DNA of 64,000 nucleotides, from the NCBI GenBank assembly GCA_002270565.1, contig NQMI01000044.1, forward strand, positions 1-64,000, in the 5' to 3' direction. This document shows positions 32,333-43,523 of this stretch, in pieces (within the stretch, counting starts at the first letter, position 1; every line of letters begins with the position of its first letter). Source of the stretch: Stenocarpella maydis. Its lineage: Eukaryota; Ascomycota; Sordariomycetes; Diaporthales; Diaporthaceae. A model generated the notes under the pieces. That model saw nothing but the letters and a program-made list of their open reading frames with translations, was not told the DNA's origin and made no database searches. Made by a program: the position numbers and the translations under genes.

Positions 32333-34767
32333 GTTCGGAGGGGGACAGTGTGTGCTTCAAATCCATACTCATGTCCTCGAAGCCGCTAGAGTCAAAAAAG
32401 AGGAGCAAATGTCAGAGTTCAGCTCGAACTGGAAGACAAAAAGAGAAAAGCTCACGCCGGAGGAGACGACGCGCGGAGGGCTGCGGGACATTGACCCTGC
32501 CAGGGCCGCTCGGTTTCCTTGACACTGGCCAGGTGAGGCTCCGGCATTGACAGACTCTCCCAAGATCAACCTTCATATCCATAATAACGGGGCTGTCAGC
32601 CAGACGCCTCACCAAGAAGACACGAGAGGGCCCGCAAATTCATCTGATGTCCATGTCCCACCGTCCGTGCCGCCTCATGTTTCTCACCGTTGTGCAGGTC
32701 CACGAGCATAAAAGGCTGTCACATGAGACAAGTGCGGAGTCTGTCCTCGCCCGCGGGCGCTGACAGGCTGACGTGGTGAGGAGGAAACAGCGGGAAGACA
32801 CTACACCGCATTCTGTGATGTCCGTCGCAAGATCCCGGCCGGCGATCACGCTCGCCCTTGGCTGAGAGGGCCCGGCGTACCGAGGAAGGGGGAGAGAGGG
32901 AGGGAGGGAGGGAGAGGACGGGCGGGGGGAGGGCGAGGACTCTCGCAGGCAAGCAAGAACTCAGCCCAGAAGTAGCCGTCGCGGTCAGCGGATAGGGCTG
33001 GACTCGGTGAGCATCGTCTGTTGAGGCCTTGGCCGTGGCAGGGAAGAGCATACTGTATGTCCCCTGGTGGTTTCAGACAAGCTGTCAGGACCTTGGTATC
33101 GCCCGCAGTTCTGGATCCCGGTTGCTGACCGGGGTGGTTCCCATCTGCGAGGCCATGCAAAACCCCAAGATCCAAGCCCACGCTTCACGTGGGCCACGTC
33201 ATATTCTTCTTGTCACCACCGTGGTGTTTTGGTGTGTAGCGAGCGAGCGGGCCCGCGTCTGATGCCCTGGCTCGAGGATGCGTCGATGAAGCGTGGATCG
33301 GATCTCATGGGCTTTGTCGTCGAGCCCAGGAGTATTGTGCAGGGACAGTCATCACGGCAAAGGACCTCTCGGAGGGGGGGGGGGTTACATGCCATGTGAT
33401 GGAAGGGCACGTGGTGGGCCAAGCTTGTCAAGCTGGGCTCGAAACGGTGACCCTGCCTGGGTTGCCGCACATGCAGGAGGCATGGAAAGCCCGGGCGTCT
33501 GAGTGTCCCCGATTGGGAACAACCGTGAATATGTTCATGCCAAAGCCACCATAACCCGGTTCGAGGCGAATCATGTTTTGACGGCCGGCTGCAGCGGCGG
33601 TCGGTGAGGAAATGCGTCTCGGAAACATTCGATAGGCCTATGCTATATGCATGCTGGGGGTTGTTGTCTCGTGACGAAAAGCGTCGCTTCTTCGTAGCCG
33701 GGTAACAGGAGAACTTTGCCTTGGTTCGTCATATGCCCAGGGGCCTTCTCAAGATCATCAGTCGGATGCCGGCTCGTCGTTGCCCCGGACCCCTGGCATC
33801 GGGTCCCGTACCGATCGATATTCGTTCCCCCTCTCGAGATTCACTGCATCAACATGGTGATCCAAGTTGGGACACGTTGGCCTAGGGCCAGAAGGCTACT
33901 GCAGCTAAGCGAGAAGTACTCATCAAGGGCCCATATCGCCACCGCCTGCCCATCATGGCTATCACGTGTAGTAGTCCATAGTATTTTCATTATGAAGGAC
34001 TTACTAGCTAGGGGCCCGCAAGTTTAAGAGTTCTACCTCGCGTCCGAGAATGCACAGAATCTCCGGGGGGCGGTGATGTGTCGGACTGTACTTCAGTGGG
34101 GTACATGTAATATATACCACATGTATCTACGGGGTGCTATGCAGTCTAGTTCACACCAGATGTCCCCCGCCGACTCCGCAACGGCAGCAGCGTGGCATCT
34201 GGCATTGGGACCATGGACGACTGCTGACAATTGGCAAGACGTCCATTGCTCTCGGAACTCGGACAACGGAGCGATTACGATCCTGGGGTTAGGTCTTGGT
34301 CCAGGCCCATGGACAGACACCGTAGTAACCCAGTCTCGTCCAGGCGATTACCCAGGTGCCCTATTCCCAGATCGGTCGGCCATTGCACTTGTTACGTACG
34401 TAGAATGTCAACACAGTCTTGGCTGCTGAGGCCACACTTTCAGCAACACATCTCGGGTCGACCTCGCCTCGCGAGCTGCCCAGGCCCGAGCATCTTGTGC
34501 CTTCTCCGCTCGGTGACGACCACTCGACGTGATCCGGACCACTCGACGTGAGATACCTATTAGTCACCCTTGCCAGAGGAGCAACAGCAGGATAATTCTG
34601 TAGGACATTGTTGGGAGCATAAAGGAAGCACTGGCGGAGGGGGCGCTGGCGGTGGAACTGGAGACCATCATCAGCCGAATTTCACTCAGTTGCAAATGAT
34701 ATTGTCAAGGTTAGCAAGGCGCAGTCTAAGAAATAATTCATCCAATTTCCTCCGCAGGGCAAGCACC
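32333..34767. other. Long divergent intergenic region, about 2.4 kb
   Basis: It lies between the starts of the kelch gene (-) and the questin-oxidase homologue (+). I found no protein-like open frame with splice support. It holds a GGGAGGGAGGGAGGGA run at about 32890-32920 and a 19-20-bp direct repeat of ACCACTCGACGTGA at 34519-34551. Just upstream of the ATG at 34768 there is CCTCCGCAG, which may be the end of a 5' UTR intron. Confidence 0.55.
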
Positions 34768-36280
34768 ATGGCGTCGGCTCGGAGAATCCATATTAGCCCC
34801 GAGAATACCGGCCTCTGGGGGATCAAGCAGACGGACGAGGCCGCGAACAGGGTCACCGAGCTCCTGCAGAGGGACCTGGAGCTGTTCCACGTCTACTTCA
34901 ACGACAGCGGGTTTCATAACCACATAGTCCACCACCTCCTGGCCCTTTACGGCACCGGTGCCGACGCGAAGGCGATTCAGCATGGTTTCGACAGCAACAC
35001 GGGCTACCAGCGCCCGGCGAGGCCGGCCCTCGACCACGTCATCGAGGACCTCCAGGACTGGTCGCACGCGACCAAGTACCTCGGCAAGGGCCAGTACTAC
35101 CCGGAATTCCTGGCCTTCTTCCAGGGAGAGGTCGAGAACAAGGGCTGGGAGGCCGTCGTGGCCGAGTACCTCTTCTCCGGCACCGAGGCCGCCGAGGACC
35201 TCCTCGTGAGGCTGTACGCGGGAGTGCTCCACCCGCTGCTCCAGCTCATGTACGCCATGGAGTGGCGCCAGCCCGCCATCGTGGCCGAGGCCCTGGCGCA
35301 GACGTGCGTGCACAATGCGAACCTGAAGGAGGTGCTCTTTGTTGCTGAGAAGAGGGCCAATGATAGGCATGGCAGGGTGTCGGGTCCCGGGATGCCGAGC
35401 ATCGCGTCGCTGCTGAGGGAGGTGCGCAAGCAGCCCAAGTTCTCGAGGGGGCTGAAGGCCGAGGACGGTTACAGCCTCCGGGATACTGTCTTTAGGCACG
35501 CTGGGGAGGAGATGATGGAGATAATGAGCATGGTCAAGGTGAGGCCTGACGAGGTGGAGGAGAGGACGGCCGAGATGTTCGACGCAAATATGTTTGTGGC
35601 TGCCGGCGCTTCATTCCACCCAGGAAAGACCAACAAGTTCGACTTTTTCCTCATGTGAGTGTGTGCTCCCGTTCTTGGATTTGCCACTTTGCAAAGGTTC
35701 TCCCAACAGCAAAGACAGCGCTGACCATCAGCGCATGGTCAGCCACCACCTGAACTCAGCCCCTGTTTACTTGACCTTTAACTCTCAGCCGTGGATACCA
35801 GTCGAGACCAAGGCCCGACTGCTGGAGTGGAAGATTCGGTACGACCTGGTGGAGTATACCGCAAGAGGCATCCCTGAACTCTCTCTGGATAAGATCAAGG
35901 CATACCAGCCCAGGAATCAAGGCAATATCTCCATAGCTGGCGAGTCCCCCCTTCAGAGCCTGGCACATGAGCCGGCAGCCCCTGTGCGGGAAGACACCCC
36001 GAGCGGACCAGGCTGACCGGATCCCGCAGACGTCTCATCAAAGATCCACCCCATGCCCGACGACGGCCACGCCATCAAGCTAGCCAGGGCGGCGGGCGTC
36101 TGCCAGGAGGCGACCAAGAAGTACCAGGACAAGGACTGGGTGCTGATCAAGGGGGACGCCACGTGGGCCAAGATCCACCACCTCATCATCGACTCGCTGC
36201 AGTCGCCTGGCGAGTACTGGGTGACGAACGCAAGGCTCGATGAGGCCTGGACGGCAAGTTCCCATACAAGTGGTTCTTGA
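34768..36280 (+). CDS. Questin oxidase-like protein (GedK / DUF4243 family)
   Basis: In geodin and related pathways this family opens the anthraquinone ring of questin in a Baeyer-Villiger-type step; many homologues have no known substrate. The proposed exons are 34768-35654, 35710-35983 and 36044-36280, about 465 residues. Family marks are the NxDxEL-like start (TELLQRDLELFHVYFND, then GFHNHIVHHLLALYGTGA), HPLLQLMYAMEWRQPAIVAEALAQT, ETKARLLEWKIRYDLVEYTARG, and MPDDGHAIKLARAAGV near the end. In unspliced form there is an in-frame TGA at 36014. A 60-nt intron 35984-36043 (GTGCGG...AAAG, with CTGAC before the acceptor) removes it and keeps the frame, but the donor is weak, so a broken gene cannot be excluded. 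No polyketide synthase or other pathway gene is nearby. Confidence 0.8.
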
Positions 36281-36633
36281 GATTTGTCTGTTCACGGAGA
36301 ACATTCGCTGACATAAAGTATCTATAGGAGGATCCCGAATAGTCACAAGCTATGACACTGAGCACGGAATTGGTAGACGACCACATACACTTTTTATGGA
36401 CAAGGAACACACGCCGCAGTTCTTGTAACTGGGAAGCATCTGTGTTGAGGTGTACAGTCCCTAATTTGGGGCTCCTTCTCCTGAACGATATTGCTGTCGA
36501 AGGCGTACGCCTACCAATTATGTATCGTTGCTTTTGTACGAGTACAGGATCGCAGACACGGATTGACAGTAGGGGTATCAGCGGCCTAGTATTCACATCG
36601 GTTTTTTTCTTCTAATCCTGTAGCTACCTTATT
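36281..36633. other. Short convergent 3' region
   Basis: The region between the questin-oxidase homologue (+) and Pwp2 (-). Nothing else is seen. Confidence 0.6.
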
Positions 36634-39491
36634 CTACTCCACTCCAATCCATTCTTCTTCGGACTCCCCCTCGCTTACAAGGTCCTCAACAGTCATGCCT
36701 TGCTGGCCATCAGCCAGGAGGCCTTGGCCGTTCTCACCAGATAGGGATAAGGTGAGCACCTTCCCCTCTTTCGCAGTATCTTTGGTCTCAGCCTGTCCCA
36801 AGAGGTAGTCCACCATGTAGACGTTCTCATCTGCCAGCTTGCGGATCTCGTCCCTCATCCTCGTCACGGCCCGATTCACGATCCGCAGCTCCATGTCGAC
36901 CTTGCCCCTGTTGGCTGTCAGCCAGGCGCCGTGCTTGTCCACCAGCGCCTTGATCCAGAGCAGACAGAATTCGATGTGCGGTGACTGTTCGGTCTCGGCA
37001 GCAACGAAACGGAGAAGCCGTGGGACATAGACCACGGGCAACTCCTCCACCACCAGCGGGATGTCCTGGTATGGGATGGCCTGGAACACCCGCTTGATCA
37101 AGCCGGCTTCGTTGAGGCGGAACGCCATGACCAGTGCTTTGAGGTAGTCCTTCTCATCCTCCAGTACCGCCAGTGTTGCTGCTGGCGTGATCTCCATGTT
37201 GAGGTCGAAGGGGTCAAACTGAAGAATGTTGTCGAGGCTGTAAATCAAGAGGCCTTCCGTGGAAGCCGCGCAGAACGCAGTGCCTGCTGGCGAGAAGTCG
37301 ACACCCGACACTCGCACCTCAGGCATGTTCTTCCTGGACGAGGGGTCTCCTCGCTTCGAGCCCGGAAGAGATTTGTCGATACGGTCTTCCCGGTCGGAAG
37401 CCTCTCCCTGGTCATCAAGCTCGCCCTGCGGGCCAGCTTCGGTCAATAGCTTGCTGTTCAAGAACTCCTGCGTACCTGATAATGACAGGTTAACGCTGAC
37501 GGTGAACTTCTTCAAGAGCACCATCGTCGTGACCGAGTACAGGCATATATACTTGCTGTTGCCACCTGCGAGGAGGCAACTACCATCTGCGCTGTACTTG
37601 ATGCTGTTATATGCTTTTGTCCCGGCTACGTTTGCGGCCGTCCTCCGGTCGCCGATTCTCCGACCTCCAGAGACATCCCTTCGGCCATCCAGACCCGAGA
37701 CCTGAAGAGCCTCTGTAATATTCCAGAACGTTAACTGGCCATCCAAAGTCGAGACGGCAAACTGTGTCGAGTCCGGTCTGATGGCTATGTCCAGGACATC
37801 TGCCTGCAACTGTAACGGTTCGCTCGTTTGTGTCCTATCGAAGATGGACCATATCCTTGCGGTTCGATCCCAGCTACCGCTGACAAGAGTGTTGCCATTT
37901 GGAGAGAATGCAAGGGACGACACAGGTCCTTCGTGACCTGCAAGCTGGTCCAAAAGCTGACCTGTCTGGACAGACCAGATGTGGATATCAAAGGAATCAA
38001 GGGAGCCGGCAGCCACAACCTCCCCACTAGGATCCACTGCCATACAAGACCACGACAGCCTGGTAGGTGCTGTAAACGTCCTAAAGTTTCGGTATCTGAT
38101 GAGATCCCACGCTCTTACCGACCCATCCAGGCTAGATGTGAAGAGCACGTTGCCCTTTTTGCTGAATTCGCACGCCGTGACGCCGCTGGTGTGCTCTGTG
38201 AAGGTCACGATACAGAACCCGGATTCGATGTCCCAGACCTTGATCTTGCCGTCGTCTGCCGTCGTGATAATCCGTTGGCCATCAGGCGAGTAGACGAGAG
38301 AGTTCATTGAATCAAAGTGGCCTTGCTGCTTTAATATGTAGGACTCGGACTGCCACTCCCAGACCAGGAGCTGGCCCAACTTTGAGGCGCCAAAAGCAAG
38401 CCACTCTCCGGTCTTGTTTATAGTGACAAAATCGATGTCGTTCTGCGAGATGCTCAGCGTGTGAATCATGTTGAAGTCGGGCATCTCGTAGAGGCCAAAG
38501 ATCCCGTTTGAAAAGCCCGCGACCAGGAGATTTGAATCGGCGTGGTATGCGGCACACTTGAGGTGGGCATTATTTTGCATGAAGTAGTGCTTGTTGACGA
38601 TCCTCCAGCGCAGATCCTTCTCTTGGTCCCCATCGTCCATCTCGTTGTCCTCGTCGTCGTGGTGTTGAGGAGCAACATATTTCCACTCAAAGACCGCACC
38701 GTCCCTGCTGATGGTGTATATTGTTTCTTGGTCTCTTGAGAAGTATGCGCACACGACAGCCTGTCTATGACCGGACAGTACTGTTGGAATGAAGCCCTCC
38801 TCCTGGTTTAAGCTCCATACTCTTGCCGTCAGGTCTTTCGAGGCGCTGAGGAAGAATCTTGAATCGCTGGACCATTCAATATGCCGCACTTGATCAAAGT
38901 GGCCGGTATGTGTGTGGTGCTTGACGAAGGGGGCAAACTCCAGCTCGCCGTCCGGGTGCGCGTCGGGGGTTGAGGGCACGTGCCATACTTCGAGTTTGCG
39001 ACCGAGGCCGACGGCGAAGTAACGACCGGACGGGGAGAACGAGAGCGCTGTGGGGGCAGCTTTGAAGGAAAAGTTGTAGATTGCGACGCGCCGGGAGATG
39101 TTGGTCAGTATGGCCTGGCCATCCTCGTCGATTGTGAGGAGCAGGTTGCCCTGGGGCGTGAGCCCTATTCTCGCAATATTCTTTCGGTGGGCAAAAGGAA
39201 GGGTGTAAGACTTGTTGCTGCAGTCGTTGTCAGTGATGACTCAAGAGGACGGCCACATGGGAAACAGGCAGATAGATAGCCTGCTGGAGGCAGCGTCGCA
39301 TACTCGACCAGGTTGAAAACCGTCACTCGGTTGCCCACGGGCGAGAACAGGTCGGTCCCATCTGGGCTGAAGACCAGATTGCCCCTGCTATAGACAGTTC
39401 CGAGGAGGTTGGAAAACTAGATGTGAGGTCAGCAGCTGTTCGGTATTGGAGAGTCACTGCAGGCTATGCACACCTTGAAATCCGTCTTCAT
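36634..39491 (-). CDS. pwp2: Pwp2, U3 snoRNP/UTP-B WD-repeat protein
   Basis: It is a core component of the UTP-B complex of the small-subunit processome, needed for early 18S rRNA processing in the nucleolus. Three exons (39491-39474, 39416-39304, 39217-36634) give 904 residues. Exon 1 is just MKTDFK, spliced to FSNLLGTVYSRGNLVFSPDG, the conserved Pwp2 start. Two tandem WD40 propellers fill most of the protein (GRYFAVGLGRKLEVW, SKDLTARVWSL, DDGKIKVWDIESG, LDGSVRAWDLIRYRNFRTF, GSWDRTARIWSIF, GVDFSPAGTAFCAASTEGLLIYSL). The C-terminal Utp12 domain includes ALVMAFRLNEAGLIKRVFQ and HIEFCLLWIKALVDKHG. The tail is acidic. A 404-bp divergent promoter is shared with the septin gene. Identification is secure. 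Confidence 0.96.
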
Positions 39492-39895
39492 TTTCAGAGT
39501 GTAGCCATTGTCCTCATCGGCGTCCTGCGTGGAAAAAGTCCCAGACTTGAATGTTTGGCGAACCTTTCTCAAGTTATTTGTGGGTCCCGCCTTTATCGTC
39601 CCGTTATCGCAGCGCCTGGCATTTGGGGCAGAGGGAGATACGGAGTATGCCTGCACATGTGGCACCCTTGTTAATTGGGCCACTCAGCCCGTACTTGCCA
39701 ACCTAAGTAAGGGGCTCGAGCTTTCAGGGGAAGACTGGCCAAACCGAAATTGCTCCCTCCCCTTCTCAACAGAGACGAATTGCTCCGTCACACACAAGGA
39801 AGCGCATCTCAATTACCATTTCTTGAGAGCTTCCCAGCCAAACGACATCTTTCCCCAACCTCAACCTCCCATCGCACGAGATCCCAACCGTCAAG
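39492..39895. promoter_or_regulatory. Divergent promoter between Pwp2 and septin
   Basis: Just 404 bp separate the two start codons, so both promoters must lie here. No specific factor site is recognised. Confidence 0.6.
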
Positions 39896-41308
39896 ATGTC
39901 GACCGAAAGCAGCGCCAGCCCCATAGGTACGCACGCACAACCAGACTTACAAGCACGCCCAGCGCCGAGACAGCACCTCGTGTCATGCTAACGCGACTGC
40001 TCGCTGCAACAGGTATCGCAAACCTGCCTAACCAGCGACACAAGATTGTTGCTAAGAGAGGCGCCGCCTTCACTATCATGGTTCGTAGAAAAGGGCATTC
40101 CAGCTCATAGCACACTCTCCTGATTTCGTTTCACAGGTTGCTGGCGAGTCTGGCCTGGGCAAGACCACCTTCATCAACACCCTGTTCTCCACGACCATCA
40201 AGAACTACGCCGATCATAAGCGGAGGCACCAGAAGCAGGTCGACAAGACCGTCGAGATCGAGATCACAAAGGCTGAGCTGGAGGAGAAGTTCTTCAAGGG
40301 TATGTTTCTGGCGAGACGCTCCAGTTGCCGTACGACCACCTACTGACTGGCCTGACAACACAGTTCGCCTGACCGTCATCGACACCCCTGGCTTTGGCGA
40401 CTATGTCAACAACCGCGACTCCTGGATGCCAATCATCGAGTTCCTCGACGACCAGCACGAGTCCTACATGTTGCAAGAGCAACAGCCCCGCCGAAATGAC
40501 AAGATCGACCTCCGTGTCCACGCTTGCCTGTACTTCATCCGCCCCACCGGTCACACCCTGAAGCCTCTCGACATTGAGGTCATGAAGAGACTCTGCTCTC
40601 GCGTCAACTTGATTCCAGTGATTGCCAAGGCTGATACTCTCAGCCCTGCTGACCTGGCCACCTTCAAGCAACGTGTATGTCGCCCTTTGCGTGAAAGCAC
40701 ATGCACCCTGGTACTGACCCTTCTTTCAGATCCGAGCTGTCATCGAGGCTCAGAGCATCAAGATCTACCAGCCGCCTGTTGAGGAGGATGACGAGGCTGC
40801 CGCTCAGCATGCCCGCAGTCTGATGGCTGCCATGCCGTTCGCTGTTATCGGATCCGAGAAGGACGTCAAGACCGGCGATGGTCGCATCGTCAAGGGCCGG
40901 CAGTACTCGTGGGGTGTTGCCGAGGTCGAGAACGAGGACCACTGCGACTTCAAGAAGCTCAGGTCAATCCTGATCCGCACCCACATGCTCGACCTCATCC
41001 ACACCACCGAGGAGCTTCACTACGAGGCCTACCGCGCTCAACAGATGGAGACGCGCAAGTTCGGCGAGGCCCGCCCACGGAAGCTGGACAACCCCAAGTT
41101 CAAGGAGGAGGAGGAAGCCCTCCGGAAGCGCTTCACCGAGCAAGTCAAGATTGAGGAGCAGCGGTTTAGACAATGGGAGCAGAAGCTCATTGCTGAGCGT
41201 GATCGCCTTAACAAGGACCTGGAGCAGACGCATGCCCAGATCAAGACACTGGAGCAGGAGCTGGAGCAGATGCAGGGCAGTGCGGTCCGCAGCCATGGTC
41301 GTCGCTAG
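39896..41308 (+). CDS. Septin, Cdc12/AspC type
   Basis: This GTP-binding septin subunit assembles into filaments and rings at septa, branch points and hyphal tips. Five exons (39896-39926, 40013-40080, 40137-40299, 40364-40674, 40730-41308) give 383 residues. After a short N-terminus (MSTESSASPIG) comes the conserved IANLPNQRHKIVAKRGAAFT. The GTPase motifs are G1 GESGLGKTT, G3 DTPGFGD and G4 AKAD; the septin unique element lies around HCDFKKLRSILIRTHMLDLI. The last about 90 residues are a charged coiled coil (EEEEALRKRFTEQVKIEEQ onward), expected for the Cdc3/Cdc12 group. The N-terminal block and the FSTTIKNYADHKRR stretch favour Cdc12/AspC over Cdc3/AspB. The 3' neighbour converges on it. 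Confidence 0.94.
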
Positions 41309-41936
41309 GGCCACGAAGTGGCGGCTTAGACCCAAGGGCCCACTTCTTGCAAACGACCAAATTCACCGTTCCGGAGTTTATGGTAGCCTTTGGGGCTGGT
41401 TTTCAACAAGGTTCACTGACACGGGAGCTAAGAGGACGCGTTGCGAATATGCTCTGGAGCTTTGCTTGTGACTTGGAGTGCGCGTTGACCGGCCTCGAGG
41501 AAGAGAGGATAATAATTTCCTCCGGCACGCCGTCGTTTTCTTTCTTCGTTTTCCATAAGGGCTGAGGGTAAAAGAAGAGGCCGTGAACCGGAGCAGTGAG
41601 CAAGGTCACTTTTGATGCCGTTCTGCTACTATCTCAAAGTCTTTCCTCAGACCCGACCCCCATTTTATTCCATTTCGAGATAGCCTTGATGTAATTCCCT
41701 TGACCTTTTCATGATACCAATTAATGAGAATGGCTGCCCCTTGAGACTTGATAATTGTAATACTTATATCGACTGACATGAACATGCGGCGTGATTGAAC
41801 GTCACAGCCGTAAATAACTTCAATGCCCCCACCCGTCTCCTCAGGCTACATCTGCACCACGGATATGAGTGGACTGGGCGCGTGCCCGGATCTCTGCGTA
41901 GTGAAGCTCAGAAAACGGCCGATGTTCCACTGCTCC
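41309..41936. other. Convergent 3' region
   Basis: The space between the septin (+) and the mitochondrial kinase (-). No gene is supported. Confidence 0.6.
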
Positions 41937-43523
41937 CTATACAGCGTCCATCATGGCCCGGGTGAGGAGTTGCTCATTCTTATTACCCAGTTTCGACACC
42001 TGTAGGAACACGTCCACGCCGTAGCCCCACAGGCTCTGGAGCTCCAGGCCGCCTGCCCAGTACTCGGCGTAGATTCGGCTCAGCGGCAGGCCCATCCCGA
42101 GGCGCAGGTTGGGCGGCCTGCTCGTCAGGGATGACAGGGAGCTCACGTAGCTGGCGGTGGCGGCGCTGGCCTTGACCTCGCTGGCCTTGGGCGCGTCGAC
42201 GCGCACCTCCTGCAAGGTAGCGGCCATCCTTGGGACGCGGGTCAAGTTTGCGAGGATCTGCTGGCTCTTGGGGCCTTTGCAGAAGGACCAGAGGTGGGGC
42301 AGGACGTCGCGGGGGATGCCGCCCCCCTGGTCGGAGACGCGGATCTCGACGTGCTTGGACGACTCGCAGATGGTGACCTCGATGGATGGGGGCGGGCGGC
42401 CTGCGCAGCCGTCGTGGATCTGCCTCTCGATGACGGACTGGACCGAGTTGCGGAGGAGCTCGCCGATGATGTACTCTATGTGGCTGAGGATGAAGGGAAA
42501 GTTGGCGTCCTGGTGGCCGGCGAGCCTGATCTCGGGGAGGGCGACGCCCTCGCCGTAGGCGGACCTGGCCAGGCCGAGGACGGTCTTGCCGCAGCGCTGG
42601 ATGACGTCGGCGGCGTTGCACCTCAGGAAAACCTTGCCGACGAAGTCGCTGTCCGGGACGTTGACGCCGGGCGAGAAGGCGGGCGAGTGGAAGGTCTCGG
42701 TGAGGGAGAGGTGCTGCTCGGCGATGACGCGGCGGGAGATCCTAGAGCGCAGGATGGCGTTCATGAAGCGGTCCAGCTCCTCGGCCGGCAGCAGGTCGTC
42801 GGCGCTCACCTCGAGGATGCCCATGGCCAGCTTGGGGATGACCGACAGGTGGGCCTTGAGGGTGGTGCTGATGGCCTGGCAGAAGGAGTCGTTGTCCTCG
42901 AGCGAGCGGATCTCGGGCACCCTCCTGAACTTGTCGAACGCGTCGTAGTACAGCTCATACACCTCGTTGAAGTGAGGGTTGGTCACGACGCAGTACGGCA
43001 GTGTCTGCATGTCTCGGATGCGATGTGCGATCCTACATATTAGTCGTAGCTTCAGCAAACAAGGTCGACACGGACGCAGGACGGCGCAGCAGTGGGGGTT
43101 GACTCGTGGCTCGTCGCCGTCATCACGCTGACGTACCTCCTCGGAAGCTCTGTCCTCACATAGTTTGCCGAGCTGATGAGCCTCTGCTCGTTCAAGGAGC
43201 GGCCAAAGACCATGAGCTGGCGCAGACTAATGGGCCTCGCCTCCTTCCCGACCCAGCTGAGTCACGGTCAGCGGAACCGGGGCTCTCTCGTGGGAGGGTG
43301 GGCATGGCTGGCTGGCCGGCCGGAGGAAGCGGCAGCAGGAGACGTACTCGTCGAGGGCGGAGAAGGCCCTCCACCTGTGGTTGTGCATCATGGAGCGCGT
43401 CTGGTCGCGTGCGCAGCCGACTGCCCGCCGAGCTTGTTCTGGCAGGCGCCTGGCGGCCGGTGGTCCGAGGGTCGGCCTCATCCCCAAGCTTGCTGAGGCG
43501 ATGGTGCCCCCCAAGCTCGACAT
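41937..43523 (-). CDS. Mitochondrial protein kinase of the PDK/BCKDK family
   Basis: It phosphorylates and shuts down the E1 subunit of pyruvate or branched-chain ketoacid dehydrogenase in the matrix. Three exons (43523-43348, 43256-43137, 43032-41937) give 463 residues. The N-terminus is basic with few acids, as for a presequence. The regulatory domain contains PISLRQLMVFGRSLNEQRLI, NYVRTELPRRIAHRIRDMQTLPY and a variant of LAMGILE. RISRRVIAEQHLSL precedes the histidine-kinase-like ATP domain: N box IGELLRNSVQS, G1 DQGGGIP, and G2 GMGLPLSRIYAEYWAGGLEL with WGYGVDVFLQV. This pattern is that of the fungal second kinase (yeast Pkp1/Pkp2 group); which dehydrogenase it acts on cannot be told from sequence. 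The donor at 43347 and acceptor at 43257 are supported by the frame and by conservation. Confidence 0.9.

Noticed and set aside
33541..33590. GGTTCGA-containing stretch resembling a tRNA B box
   Set aside because: No matching A box, acceptor stem or anticodon arm at the right spacing.
32333..34767. A hidden transposon relic in the long intergenic stretch
   Set aside because: No terminal repeats, no reverse-transcriptase or transposase motifs, and no marked AT bias of repeat-induced mutation were seen.
37840..37880. GGTTCGATCCC that matches a tRNA T-loop
   Set aside because: It falls inside the Pwp2 coding sequence (WDRTARIW) and has no cloverleaf around it.
42294..43043. A 249-residue plus-strand frame opposite the mitochondrial kinase
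   Set aside because: Antisense shadow of a GC-rich exon; the opposite strand carries all family motifs.
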